From the NCBI GenBank assembly GCA_032622095.1, contig CP136061.1:116510754-116574753 (forward strand): a stretch of 64,000 bases of DNA, in the 5' to 3' direction. The translations under genes and the position numbers were made by a program. Under the pieces are notes generated by a model, which saw only the letters and a program-made list of their open reading frames with translations, was not told the origin of the DNA and did not search any database. This DNA is from Siphonodentalium dalli. Taxonomy: Eukaryota > Mollusca > Scaphopoda > Gadilida > Siphonodentaliidae. Positions 11,624-23,507 of the stretch are shown piece after piece (position 1 is the stretch's first letter; each line of letters opens with the position of its first letter).

Positions 11624-14600
11624 CTACCGCCTCGAACTTTCAGCCATTTTGTATTTGTAAAAATCCGTCAAAACAGTGAATAAGGAATCGGAAACGGAAC
11701 GAACATAATTGGATTCCGGCTATAACATGTTCTTGTTTGTTTCGAGTTTATTTTCGATTCAAATATTTTTAAACTTTAAAAGCACATATAACAACAATGG
11801 ATAACACGATGAGTTTGGAGACAACGATATATATATGTATATTCAAATGTTTTTAAAGGTTACCCATGCATATACTTTCTATTTTTGTTATAAAATATGC
11901 ATGTTCAGACCTGCACGTTTTGAGCTTTGGTGGGGGTATTTAATTAAAATTTCATCATGGGTCATGTTGGAAGGTGCGACCTTGTTTGGATATTAATCTC
12001 ATATTAACCTCAATAATTCAGTATACTTTTAATTATCAGTGTGCTCTCGTTGCCTGTGAGCTTATTTTGACCCAGAGAGTCTATCCCCGCGTCGATTGGT
12101 AGAACATGACTATTTAAAATATGCGGAAACCGCATTAGAATGTCCTAACACACGTTAAAGTGTGTCATTAATATCATTGTCAGCATGTCTACCAACACGA
12201 AGAAAAGCCTCAATTTCCAAAAGCTGAGCATCTACCCAATACGCCAAACATATTTATGTGGCGTACATATGACCCATCGGCTGCCATTGTGTTTATATCT
12301 CCATACCTATGTGTGTGTATAGGTTCATGAGAAATAAACTTATTGATTATATATGTATATATGCATGTAACCATTTCATAATCACCATCGTCATCATCCG
12401 ACATCAACATATTATTATTATTAAAATCATCATCGCCATGACATCATCATATATCATCAAATCATTTTTTTTAAGGGCGTGGCTAAAGTGCCTTATTAGG
12501 TGTCCAAATTATTATTCCAACCTCTTTCGTGAAGACCAAAATGTTTACATCCTAATTGAGTGAGAATTTTCCAAATTGACACCCTAACTTACCAACTGTC
12601 GTCAAATTGTAATATATATGTAAGGTAGCCATACGGTGTTTTAGCGGCGTAGGTAATCGGCTTTAACTAATTGACGACTCTTAGACTATAATATTCAGAT
12701 AGTTGTCTCGGTTTCGACTCCATATTGTCGCCAATGCTTTGTCAACGTTATTGGCACGTATATCTTATATATATACGCATAGCGATGGCGACGTGGTCGG
12801 AACTTGGGCGTTTGATACCGAGACCACTATTTGAATATTAATGTGTGTTCCAGAACGAAAAAGTTGAAGAAAATCAACAAATTTGTTAATTTAAAAACAA
12901 TTCAAACGTTAGTGTATTCCATGCCTCAGCCCGGACATATATACCAAATTTCATTAATATCCATTGAGAAACAACGGTCCAAACATAACACTCCGTTTAC
13001 ACATTTTATTTGGAGCCGGCCACGGCCTTGGCTTACACTTTATATTGTGTCCCCACACATATCGCCACGCCCTTGGTCATTGTTTCTTTGAAATCAAACT
13101 CCATTGTTTATTAAAACTTAAAATTCAAAAAATAGTTGTTGCTGTTGCTTTCACTCGGTCGATCGTCTGATCTCCTTTCCGGTTATGTAGTTGTAAGTTC
13201 GTTCCGCCTGTTCCGTTCCGTCAATTTACTACAGATAAAGTTTTAAATGTTGACAAATTAACGGTCTCGGATTTATCTCAAAGTTCGGATTATATTTCGA
13301 GAGTCAGGTATTGTACACAATGCCTTCGTAATCTGCCATTATCACTTGATCTTACAACATAATGGTAGCAGATAAAACCATCTAGTTATATGTGAATTTG
13401 GTGATTGAAATGAGGCGGGGTAGTGTCTAATTTTTTGCCGAAATAGTTTTTCGGCAAGCAGTCTACCATGTATTTTTAAAACAACTACAAATGTCACATT
13501 TTTTATTTTTTTCGTCGGGTAGCTTGTTGATACTCACTCAGAACAGATTAGTCTTCAACATAATTTATATACAATGTTTGTATTTTCATGTTATAAGTGG
13601 GAACAAAATTCATAATAATGGAAAAGCACTTGGAGGTCGTGAATAAAGCTACGGCGGCCCAACTATTCGAGAGCGTCTAGCTCTGTTTGAATAGTTGGGT
13701 TCACCAACTATATAGCGTAGTGATGAACGTTTATACATGGTGCATGTATAAATTACACTAATATGATAATGTGGTCATGAAGGTTTTGGGAATAACCCTC
13801 TACCAATGGACGGTTTCGCCAAGGAGCAGAAATTCTGAACCGTTACTGTATCTGTATATTATACGTCCCAGATCCCAATGATACAATCTGGTCTTGCAGG
13901 ACGTTTACGTCAGACAACTTTGGTAGTCGAGAATAAAATGTAAGAACTCTGGTTTGCCTGAAGGCTAAATTGGTCTGTGAGACATACAGACGGTTCATTT
14001 ACAGCTTGTTGTTGGATTGCGAATAAACTATACCAGAATCATTGCACAATGGTTCATATAGAAAGAGAAAGGCTCCAGTCTTCGCCAAGTAACTCCGGTT
14101 TACTCAGTCAAAACAGCGATTTTGTTTGATTTCTATCACAGATAGCCTCCGCGCTAGACACCTAGCAGACTAGGCGAAATTAACTGTATAGGTGATAGTG
14201 TTTTATTTGGCCGAACATTCCCAATGATAAACACTTCTTGAGTAGCTTTTTTCCATGGAGAGAATGGCGTGTACTTGATTTGTTTTGTAATTCCCGTTGT
14301 TACATTCTCATACCGTCATGCTGACACGGAGTAGCATGCACGGAGGCCTCTTTTTTGTTCTGTTCTCATTGGAACATCTTATTGAACTTGGCTTTGTTTC
14401 TGATCAGACATGCATTCTTGTAAATAGACTGAAATGCTCCCAAATTATTTTACAGGTTGTGCCACCGCTGTGGTACACAAACAATGTTATTGGCTTTTGT
14501 CATAGATATCTTCCGTATATAAACTATTTGCCTCCAACTGCATACATGATCACAGACCACCCATTCTTGCTAAAATTCCGACCCTCAAAGAACTAAATCT

Positions 14601-14890
14601 ACTCTGTTGCAAATAAGATTATTTCATGAAATATTTCATGGAATTTGAGGAAATATTCGTCGTGAAATCCCGTGTTGGTGTGACGTCATCGAATTATGGC
14701 CTATAGATAGATACTTAAGGGAACACCTACTATCTGCCCATGTGCTCCCTTAGCTTAGTGTGGGAGGCAAGAGGGGGAACTGACTTCTGTGCATGCCCTA
14801 TGAATGTAGGTACGTTTCTTTCTTGGCTGATTATTCAGCCGACTCTTCGCATGGGTAGTGTTCTATTAGCATTCTAACATAGCGTGGGTG
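11624..14890. other. No supported gene; ATC/ATT simple repeat
   Basis: I see no supported gene in this stretch. A degenerate ATC/ATT simple repeat lies at about 12375-12475. Small hairpins occur at 13435-13458 (TTGCCGAAA...TTCGGCAA) and 13651-13691 (CCCAACTATTC...GAATAGTTGGG). Short open frames at 12309-13170 and 14297-14596 lack any family signature. Confidence 0.4.
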
Positions 14891-15200
14891 TCACGGAAAT
14901 CCTCCCTCAGGAGTCGCCATGATGTTCACCAGTTCTGCTCCAGGCAGATAGGAGATGGGGCTCATCACACGCGAGACGACTAGGTGGATATATAAGTGGT
15001 ACTGGCGACGGAACGATTGAACACTTCCGGCTATTAAATCGAACAACGTGCGCTGATCAGTGTTTCGCGTTCCAATTAGAGCAGGTACACTATCAACGTC
15101 AGTCAGGTTTAGATCGCGTGGCCCCATTCGGCAAACCTCGTCAGATTCCGTCACCGTTTCAGACTCGGCTTTAATACGACGACATGATTGGTTCGATCGA
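14891..15200 (-). CDS. Unidentified exon-like ORF (about 102 codons)
   Basis: An open minus-strand frame of about 102 codons runs from just after a stop near 15201 down to 14891. Its composition is unlike the surrounding AT-rich DNA (GC near one half) and protein-like: CRRIKAESETVTESDEV, MGPRDLNLTDVDSVPALIG, FDLIAGSVQSFRRQYHLYI, and it ends TPEGGFP. There is no hydrophobic leader and no family I recognise. No strong acceptor precedes it, so it may be a single exon, a pseudogene fragment or chance. It lies on the same strand as, and 1.9 kb beyond, the last found exon of the six-cysteine gene, but I could not show a phase-compatible splice joining them. Confidence 0.3.
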
Positions 15201-15349
15201 ACTATTTCATGTTATTTTTAGGTCGATGCCTGTGTCAAGTACAGGCGCAGCAATTTGAATTTAGTTGTATTCCGTCGGTTCGTGCATGGGTACGAAAACA
15301 TTTACATTTAACTTCTTACAACACTGATATAGAATAGTCCACAACTAAT

Positions 15350-15608
15350 CTACATGTATATGAAATTACCACATGACCTAAATTGACTTTTGTAGACACG
15401 TCCAATAGCATTATTGTTGCGAGGTGACACAATTGGTACGGCGTCAGGCCGTAAAGCGGTGCTATCAATTGCATTAAAATCGGATGGTTGAACCATGTTT
15501 CCGGATATTTGGTGATCACAGAACACGAGCCATACATAAATATTGGATCGAGTAACTCGCAAAATAACACCCAGTCGACGTAAACATCTCCGTAATAATT
15601 ATAATATT
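15350..15608 (-). CDS. Unidentified exon-like ORF
   Basis: An open minus-strand frame of about 86 codons contains VWLVFCDHQISGNMVQPSD and RPDAVPIVSPRNNNAIGRVY, ending NFIYM. It does not resemble the simple-sequence frames elsewhere. A second frame on the same strand is also open (15316-15570), which weakens the call. It lies 150 bp upstream, in transcription order, of the frame at 14891-15200, so both could be pieces of one old gene. At 15574-15617 an inverted GTCGACGTAA/TTACGTCGAC pair overlaps its start. Confidence 0.22.
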
Positions 15609-16620
15609 ACGTCGACACGAATTAATGTAAAAATCCATTTCCAGAACAATGGGCTTCCCCCAATATCGTGACGTCATACTGATGTCGCAGACATTCCAAA
15701 TAAGGAATAATTTATGCGCAGATTTATTGTTCAGATTTCAACTCTGAAATAACTGTCTCTTTCAAGATAGACGTAACACACTTCAATAACACATCGTTTC
15801 GGTCTTTGTCCACTGTAACACTCATTTTCCTATTGTGATGAGATTATTAAAAGCGTCGAAAACGAGTTTTACCGATGAATAAATGTCTTTCTTTTAGATC
15901 AATATACACTCAATATACACGCATGTTTTTTATGACACCTGAGCTATTTTTACGGGACACGCGCAGCTGTTATCGGTTAGCCAATCGGGGTTAGCGGTTT
16001 CTGGTACCGCTTCCAATCAAAACAAGGAATTTCCTGGTATATCCCCAAGTCTGGAAATAGCTTTCCGGCCAGTCCTGTTCGACTCAGATGAATTTATATG
16101 ATATACTGAGTCGAAATTTATGTCGACTGAATAACACCACGCGTAAACGGACTATGTTATGCGGAACGTCGGATATAGAGTAGTGACATATTTATTCCAG
16201 ATCTGGATATAATCATCAGCGAAAAATGACTACTAATTGCACCAGAGAGCTTGGCCCCAGAGGTCATAGGTCGAGGAGTCCAGAATGCGCGTGGCTCGTA
16301 TTCACCAACTAGGTTTATATATAGTCCATGTGGGGTTTGTTGACAGCGATCATAGATTGTTGATCGTCGGTTACATAAAACCTGCTCGTATACAACAGTA
16401 CTTTTTCTGGGGAGTTTGTACCTATCCTCTTACATTAAAATATGGGATGGTATAGTACTATATATAGGCACATTGTTTGGCCCCAAGGTTTGACCCAATA
16501 TATAATATCCCACTTCAGCTTGATTCTGATCAATATATAACGGTTACCTCTGCCGTACAATCAACGACCGGTGCAAGTTACAGTAGTTGTATATTTTTGA
16601 CCTAGACAGATATACATCGT

Positions 16621-16979
16621 TTAACCCTTCAGTGCCAGGGGCCGATCTCATCGGCCCTAAATTACGGTCTGTAAAATCGGCCCTAAAAAAAAAATGTTAT
16701 AACTCAAAACTATCACCAATTATTCATAGTAATAATTTTAATGCCCATGAAAAACGTAAGATTCCCTGGCACTAAACCTACAAAATAAGTCTGTTAAAGA
16801 ATATAAGAATAAATTATGAAAATTGTAAAAAATAATAACAAATGATGAAAAATTGTTAGGCCAATGCATTCTCTTATATATGCGAGACGACCTATGGTCG
16901 ACTCGCATATATACGAGAATGCATTGGCACAGGTTATATGGGTTGATACAAAAATCGGACCTGGCACTGAAAGGGTTAA
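16621..16979. mobile_element. TTAA-flanked hairpin MITE
   Basis: The ends are TTAACCCTTCAGTGCCAGG (16621) and the inverted CCTGGCACTGAAAGGGTTAA (to 16979), with TTAA at both sides. The interior holds one recurrent hairpin, about 16854-16933 (CCAATGCATTCTC...GAGAATGCATTGG). Piggybac-like termini are the basis for the class assignment; no transposase is present. Confidence 0.8.
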
Positions 16980-17131
16980 GGAGAACCTTCTTATCTACTA
17001 CAAATTTGGAGATCATCAGATTAAGTAACGGTCATAATGCTGTTCTCATACAACAGCAAACTGATGTGATGGGCCTCAATGCCTATATGAGTAATTCCGT
17101 AAATGTAAATGTAAAATAATTATATACTTAC

Positions 17132-17270
17132 CAACTGAATTTCAACGTAATTGCACTGGGAACTTTTGCGGTATGACGCTTTAACTAACACTTCTACTAT
17201 ACTGGCGGCTTCCTCCCCGCAGTTAGTGAGGACATCATGTTTTATACAATCCAAGATACTCCGTATATCT
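17132..17270 (-). CDS. Six-cysteine gene, exon 6 (domain III, second half)
   Basis: The minus-strand exon lies between acceptor TTTCTACAG (17271) and donor GTAAGT (17131). It is 139 nt long, enters in phase 2 and leaves in phase 0. It encodes DIRSILDCIKHDVLTNCGEE, a middle segment, and SSQCNYVEIQL, which are the last three cysteines of domain III. The pattern (C-x8-C-x21-C) matches exon 4 and exon 2 in position. No stop occurs, so at least one more exon should follow at lower coordinates; I could not find it. It is likely part of a secreted or cell-surface protein because of the paired cysteines, but no signal peptide is visible. The spacing recalls DUF19/T20D4.11-like domains; this is untested. 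Confidence 0.75.
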
Positions 17271-17301
17271 CTGTAGAAAGATAAATTATTTTATACCATA
17301 T

Positions 17302-17469
17302 ATAAGGAGTAACTGTCATGTGGACTGTTTTTATGGAGATGTAACGGTGAGGTAAGTGGACATAACTTGTGTAAAGCCCGAAGGGTTTTACATACAAGTT
17401 ATGTCCACTTACCTCACCGTTACATCTCCATAAAAATAGTCTACATGACACATGACAGTTAATCCTTAT
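17302..17469. repeat. 168-bp foldback in the exon 5-6 intron
   Basis: Arms of about 80 bp are near-perfect inverted copies (ATGGAGATGTAACGGTGAGG and complement) around a GCCCGAAGGGTTT loop. It ends 31 bp before the acceptor of exon 6, where the branch point and pyrimidine tract should be. Confidence 0.85.
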
Positions 17470-18265
17470 ATTTATATACATTTAGCGAAAAAGCCACTTT
17501 TGTAAATATATTTAAATCGAAAAGTGTATCGTGACAAGATCAGCCCAAAATACCCAATAGCACCCTTGGCAAAAGTTAATAGGAACAATTTCTCTTCATG
17601 TTGAAACCCGATGATGTATTAAGTCATCCTGCGCGAGTCCAAATGCGCCCAAAACATTACGCGTTCGTCTTTCCAAACCTAATGACGTATCGATGGTGTT
17701 ATTAGCTTGGTGTTATGAGGCGTTACGCATTCACCGAGAAATAACTGCAACTAGCCACGTGGACGCCGACCAATCAGAATGCTGGATTTAGTGATGACAA
17801 CACTTAGTGTGTAAATATATACATGTAATATAATCTATGAGATACATGATTCGAGTTTCGTTTAATTGCATCCGGATCGATTACAAAAGTGAATTGTAGG
17901 GTTCGATAACACATAAACACAATTTGCAGACTTCGTTGGCATCATTCTTGAAGTCGTCAGACTCGGTTGCATCGATGCAAGTTGGGGATGTGGAGGCCGA
18001 AGTGGAGGCATGGACTCAGTATGCGTGTTCAATGTTTTAAATGTGCTTACTTCAGTGAGCATGAAACATTCTCATTTCATATCAAAATGGCCATGGTATA
18101 TCAGAACGTTACATTGGGGTGTCTATCAATTCAGATCAAGCTTGAATATCGGTCCCGATTTTGGCCCATGTCGGAGTTAGAACCCGCGCCAATTTTGTCC
18201 AGCCGAGACTGTCAGCTATAATATGAGCTCTGTGTATGGAGGTTTACAGACAATATAATACATAC
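17470..18265 (-). other. Rest of intron between exons 5 and 6
   Basis: Intronic by the exon model. Open frames at 17862-18221 on both strands have no recognisable domain. Confidence 0.45.
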
Positions 18266-18401
18266 TTGCATAATTCCTCTAACGTTTTGTATTCTATGGA
18301 AGCCACTATATTGGGTCTGATTGAGGAGTTGAGGTATCGTTCAGAACAGGTTTCCGCCTGCGGTCCCATTCTTATGAAACAGTTCTGATTCCTAGCATAA
18401 A
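18266..18401 (-). CDS. Six-cysteine gene, exon 5 (domain III, first half)
   Basis: A 136-nt minus-strand exon lies between acceptor TTCTTTCAG (18402) and donor GTATGT (18265). It enters in phase 1 and leaves in phase 2, exactly like exons 1 and 3. It encodes YARNQNCFIRMGPQAETCSE, then a helical-looking stretch, ending KTLEELC. The cysteines are spaced C-x10-C-x25-C, and the junction with exon 6 gives C-x8-C, as in domains I and II. Sequence identity to exons 1 and 3 is low apart from this spacing, so this is an older duplicate of the domain. Confidence 0.75.
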
Positions 18402-20257
18402 CTGAAAGAAGAACACAAAGCAAATATTATCATTCTGTAATCGCTGCATGATTTATAAGAGAGTGTGATTAGCCACGCATCAAGTTTGACAGTTTCAAAC
18501 TATATATACTGCTGCCTATATACATGTATAGTAAACACGTCTGAAGCAATGAACACTCTGTATTGAGTATATGCCCCCATAAATCTGATATATATATATA
18601 TACTTTCCCCTCGGGGTTGACCAATGTGTGTATCAAACTGCAAGGCGGAGATAACTCTGTGGAAGTTGAAGTTTAAAGAATTTGGAGAAATAAGTTGAGT
18701 TATAACTGGGTATATATTCGAAGGGTCGATCATCATGTATCTCTCAATAAGAATGAACCATGTATATGATAGGACATTTTCCGAAAATTGCAGTTTAATG
18801 CCAACAAACTACAAGCCACAATTTAACATAGAAGCGGAATCTCTCTTTATCTGGACTTTGTTTAGTTTGTTATAATTGTCCAGTTGGGAGTTGTGAGACA
18901 CGATACATCACATATGACGTGCGAAAAAAAGGACAGGTTACAATAAAGAAAAGCCAGATTCTTATATATATATACTTATAATATTGTTAAAAGTATACCA
19001 GAGATCAACAGTTTATCTATGTAATTGCAAGATGCAAAAATAGTTTCAACATACGCGTTCTAGATAGCCTCATAAAATAAATATCTTCCTTATAAAAGCA
19101 ACACAAACCTTGGAATACGTTGGTGATAATGACCAGCCGAGTGTTTGGCGAATAAACAATATCACTCCGAGGAATAAACGGATTTGTAGCTTATAAAAAC
19201 GTGATTCGGGCGCCTGTTCTGTGATTCTAACATAGGAATCCAGAGTTAACCGTGCTATTAATCGTTATCCCGCAGGGTGTATCCTGTAAAGTGTACATAG
19301 GTGCCCTATATAGGTATCCACAAAATATTGAACAGGGAAGCGGCCACTTGCATTTGTTTGGTGTTTGGCAATGACTTAGACTTCAACTTTTGCCAACATT
19401 GGAAAATGTGAAGCTAGGGACTGTTGGGAATTTCGGACCAAACTTATGTTGAGATTGTACATGTTTTGATAGTTTAATATTTCAATCAATATTCAGTGTA
19501 ACATAATTATGTCGCTTTGCGACCACGATTCGAATATTTTCCAACACGAAAAGTCGTCACAAACCCTTAGACTGAATTTGCAATCATTTGAAAAATGTCC
19601 AACCCTAGAGGTGATAGGTGCGACTTTTCGGCTGATAATTTGAGGCGTCGGTGAACATTTCCGAGATGTAGGAAGTTAACCCTTTCTATACTAAATGGAT
19701 TCCGGAATTCAATTATAAAGGTATACATTGGAATGACCTGTTTCATTAGCAGATGACAGTCAGACTAACCGATGATACAAGTGCTTCGAATCGGGGAACC
19801 TACCCATCATCAGAGTAGATCAGATATCGATTTTTGAAGTTTGTTATTTCTCGAGATATGCAATTATTTGTGGCCCAGAAAAAAAGTCGTTTAGCGGACG
19901 GTCGCGGACAAAATTGCGGATGAAGATGGATAACTCTAAAATCAAGTGGTAATACGGCCAAATTTCGTGATACTCAAGCGACAATACGGCCATATTTCGT
20001 TGAAGAAAATGTTAACAAATAACACGTTTTGGGAAATTTGATACCATAGTTGACAGTGGTTAGCAATATTTGTTGCAATTAATCGATTCTGATAAATAAA
20101 GCATATTTTGAAAAAAATGTTGTTGTATCTTGATGATATGGGGACCGTCTGACCGGTTTGAGCACCTTTAAGTCTGCAAGGGAGTGAAGTTGGAATTCCA
20201 AAGACCCTATAACCACGACACTCTAATCACTAAACTGCTCGTAGACACTCGACTCAC
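18402..20257 (-). other. Intron between exons 4 and 5
   Basis: No gene seen. It holds short AT microsatellites (18591-18602, 18965-18975) and a fragment of the TTAA-flanked CCCTTTCTATACTAAA family at about 19676-19760. Confidence 0.5.
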
Positions 20258-20406
20258 CTTCATATAATCTGTCGTCTATACAGAGAGCGTTGAGTTCTGC
20301 CTCGGCGCTGTGAATGTTCACTATTGATTTATCTATTGTGGAGTGTAGTTTTTCTGGACATGATTTTTTCAGCATCTGTATACAATGCATCGCCCTCTTA
20401 TATGAA
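20258..20406 (-). CDS. Six-cysteine gene, exon 4 (domain II, second half)
   Basis: A 149-nt minus-strand exon lies between acceptor TTATTTCAG (20407) and donor GTGAGT (20257), phase 2 in and phase 1 out. It encodes SYKRAMHCIQMLKKSCPEK, an amphipathic-looking stretch and AEAELNALCIDDRLYE, giving C-x7-C-x25-C. It has the same length and phases as exon 2 (27827-27975), and I count 7 differences in 49 residues. The last 67 nt of its paralogue plus the donor have become a 73-bp minisatellite at 26531-27883, but here the segment is single copy. Confidence 0.85.
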
Positions 20407-21698
20407 CTGAAATAAAGTGAATTGTTCAGCAGAAAATATTGATATCTAACTTAGGATTTTAAATATAAAAACAAAGGTTATCTGTACTATATATCTTTAT
20501 TGCCTCCTGCATGGAGAGATTATACAAACAGTATAAAGGAAGAATATACACACACAAGAATAAATAATACATATATACAATAGAAAGAAAGATGCGTGCA
20601 CAATCACAAGTTTTATTTTGTGGGTGTTTGGATAACTGAGAGTTTGTATCATATTCGTGGAAGCAAGTAATTACGAACACCCTTCGCAATGTCGCAAGAG
20701 TGGAAAAGAAAGATAGCAGTATCAATAACAAGGTCCACGGAATTGTGGATATGGTTTGACTGTTCGCATAATAATGCTAGAGTTTCCAAGAAGGAGAGAT
20801 GCGAATGTGTCCACAGAGTGGCCAAAATTGCTGAACCGTTAGTTTGAAAGACACGGATGGCTTTGGATGTAGGTATAATTTAGAAATAAAAGTTATGAAT
20901 TTCCTCAAGAATATACTAATAGTATAGTATAATGATAGTATGATTGCGATATTACCCACAGAACACACTTTGTGTAAACCGAGCATTTGTTTATATAGAG
21001 AACGTTAAGAGTGTGCGATAAGCAAAACACTCAACATCGTGACGATATTTTTGGGAGAGTGACTCCAGGTGAACCATTCAGCACCGAAATGTTGAGTGGC
21101 GAGGATTAGCGAGCACTATATCGGTATGGTGTAAACAATATGGTGACAATTTTAACCATGTGCACTTAGAGGGGACTCCCCGGTGTTGAGTGTTTTTGTG
21201 TATCGCACACTCCTTATATACTCACTGTACTGTATCATAAAATGGCCTATGTTTATTAATATTGGGTACGATCTTGATAATAACATGCCATTTATGCGAT
21301 ATTTATGATTGGTATATAAGAACAACATCTGTCTATATTTTAATAATCTTTCTGTTTATGCAGGTTTATGTCGGTTTTAACGGATGTGACTTTTAAAACA
21401 GCTATACCGATTGCGAAGTCCATCCATATCTTTGAACGTATAAATAACATTCACATATAGTACAGTAATGCCCTAAATAATCGACTCCTTGACCACAGCA
21501 GAATTATGGTTAATTTTTCAGGATTTAGTCGGATATGTGGCTTGTTGCCATTCATCGAAAAGCTCTCACTGAGATATATATAGAGCTTTCCGATGAATGG
21601 CAACAAGCCATATTTCCGACTAAATCCTGAAAAATTACCCATAATTCTGCTGTGGTTAAGGAGTCGATTATTTAGAGCATTACTGTATATATACTTAC
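20407..21698 (-). other. Intron between exons 3 and 4
   Basis: Intronic by the exon model. The notable content is the foldback at 21461-21687. A block at about 21265-21385 (ATTTATGCGATATTTATG...TCTTTCTGTTTATG) recurs in altered form at 52395-52500, so it is dispersed repeat. Confidence 0.5.
21461..21687. repeat. 227-bp foldback abutting exon 3 donor
   Basis: The arms are near-perfect inverted copies (TACAGTAATGCCCTAAATAA; GGCTTGTTGCCATTCATCG) around a GATATATATAG loop. A second member lies at 59371-59515. It ends 11-12 bp from the 3' edge of exon 3, just past the GTAAGT donor. Confidence 0.85.
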
Positions 21699-21858
21699 TA
21701 GCAGAAGGCTCGTATCGTTTCGACATCCAATCCGGAATATAACTTTTTATCACTAATTTGAATATTTCTGTATTGTCCACTGAACTCAGTTAAACACTTG
21801 TTAGCCTCCGTTGACACGGAGCTTGGGCAAGATTGTGTTGTACTTTGAATAGCAGGAG
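21699..21858 (-). CDS. Six-cysteine gene, exon 3 (domain II, first half)
   Basis: A 160-nt minus-strand exon lies between acceptor CTTTTTTTCAG (21859) and donor GTAAGT (21698), phase 1 in and phase 2 out. It encodes a short S/T/Q linker (PAIQSTTQS), then CPSSVSTEANKC, TEFSGQYRNIQ, KKLYSGLDVE and RAFC. The cysteine spacing is C-x10-C-x30-C. It matches exon 1 at 38869-39028 in length, phases and about 41 of 52 residues. The phases make the exon 3+4 pair symmetric (1-1), so it can be duplicated without breaking the frame. Confidence 0.85.
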
Positions 21859-23025
21859 CTGAAAAAAAGAAAGGACATTATAGAGGATATAGTTCCATTT
21901 TAAATGTGTCTTTCCATGATGACAAAATGTTCAAGCACCCTTACCACTCATGTTTATCGCACAGTGAACACTAAATAACGCAACACAAGTCGAATGTCAA
22001 AATAATATTCTAATTAACACAATCATAACGCTCCAGCATTGGCATCGACATCATTGCGCTATAAGCTATATTGTTATCCTTCATCCCATTTCCCTCTCTT
22101 CTGATTGGCTGAGAGTGCGTCACGTGGCGGGCCGTAAATCACCATATCACCCTCGAGGGTAACATTGTCTCAGTTATTGACCGCTCAGCTGTTACCAGTA
22201 AACATAGAACTACGAAGAACTCACCGCGCAGAGATTCTCTGACAGCTCTCTGATAATTTCGAAAAACACTGTTTGTATTAACCCCACTGTTTCATAACAA
22301 TCGCGAACTGTGGTGTTTGCTAATTTGCATAATTGTGTGTTTTTTGTATTTGCAATTAAAGCACGCTATGTAGAAATGGTGTTATCACAGACACATATCT
22401 GTTATAAGGTGTAATATTCACATTGGACCTTTTATATCAATAATAAAGACCGTGGGACAAATAGATAAACCTTATTATGCAGTTGGTATGCTGCAGCCAA
22501 TTGCACATACGATGTACATACGTTACAACTACGTTTATGTACTAGATCAAATAGCCACTCTTTGCTGTTTATCAATTGATTATTTCTTTTCTTCAATACA
22601 TTCCTCAGACTTCAGAGAATACCCGTATGTTGCGTAACGATCTGTGACTGATGTCAATTTCTTTTTGCACTACTACAACGTGTTAGTTCCACATTTTTGC
22701 ATTCTGGAAATTAACACGTCTGTCAGCGTCTTCACGCTCATTTGAAACGAAACCGTATACATTTCGCTGCATGGCTACTCAACTTCGAAATTGCTTTACT
22801 CCTCTTTCCGTGAACCGATTTCCACAATGCAACCAGCCAACTGATCGGAGAATATCTGCGCAAATGACGGGTCTGTTAATTGATCCAGATTATGAATGTT
22901 TTATTTTCTAAATAGCGATGATTCCAACATAAAATTAACTTTTCGAACTGGATTAAAGAATAAATGCGCGCATTTATGCCTGCTATTAAGGAGGTTCGTG
23001 TGTACTCCTTTGTCATATAACAAAA
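21859..23025 (-). other. Intron or spacer between exon 2 and exon 3
   Basis: No additional exon of the six-cysteine type was found here. Open frames at 22452-22637 and 22896-23231 are short and unrecognised; the second owes its length to the palindrome at 23026-23178. Confidence 0.4.
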
Positions 23026-23178
23026 CAGTTATCACCCTTGTTTTCGTGAGACACGGGGATTTGTCGCCGCTCTCGACCTGGAATGTCACCCTCGGGCCTG
23101 GCGGCCATCGGGTGACATTCCAGGTCTCGAGCGGGCGACAAATCCCCGTGTCTCACTCAATCGCGGGCGATAACTGTA
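23026..23178. repeat. GC-rich 153-bp palindrome
   Basis: The core arms (23046-23100 and 23105-23156) are nearly exact inverted copies including GTGAGACACGGGGATTTGTC and GGAATGTCACCC. A weaker outer pair (ACAGTTATC/GATAACTGT) extends it. It is much richer in GC than its surroundings. Confidence 0.85.
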
Positions 23179-23289
23179 TATTATGTCACTGTGCGTGCTG
23201 GCAATACACGTGTGTCTTACTAATAATATGAGGATGGGTTTAGGGGCTATTTATATAATAAATATACATATGTTTTAGTATATGTTAAC

Positions 23290-23420
23290 CCATTCTTTTC
23301 TAAGTATTCATTGACGAATATTTCACACAGGAAATGTTCACAAAATAAGTTCAACAAACGACAATGAACTTATTATCTGAACAAATGAGACCCACAGAAA
23401 AGAACCCCATTTTTTCTTTA
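23290..23420. repeat. Fragment of TTAA-type repeat with AAGTTCAACAAACG motif
   Basis: This contains CATTGACGA, GGAAATGTTCA and AAGTTCAACAAACGAC blocks that recur in order at 25320-25440, 26152-26300, 42800-42930 and 53060-53280. It appears to be an eroded member of the CCCTTTCTATACTAAA family. Confidence 0.55.
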
Positions 23421-23507
23421 GCATGAACTCCGGTAATTTAAATTCTGTATGTTGATATTTCGTGCATTTATCGACCTATATTTCCCCCTCTCAAGTTACT
23501 TAAAGAT

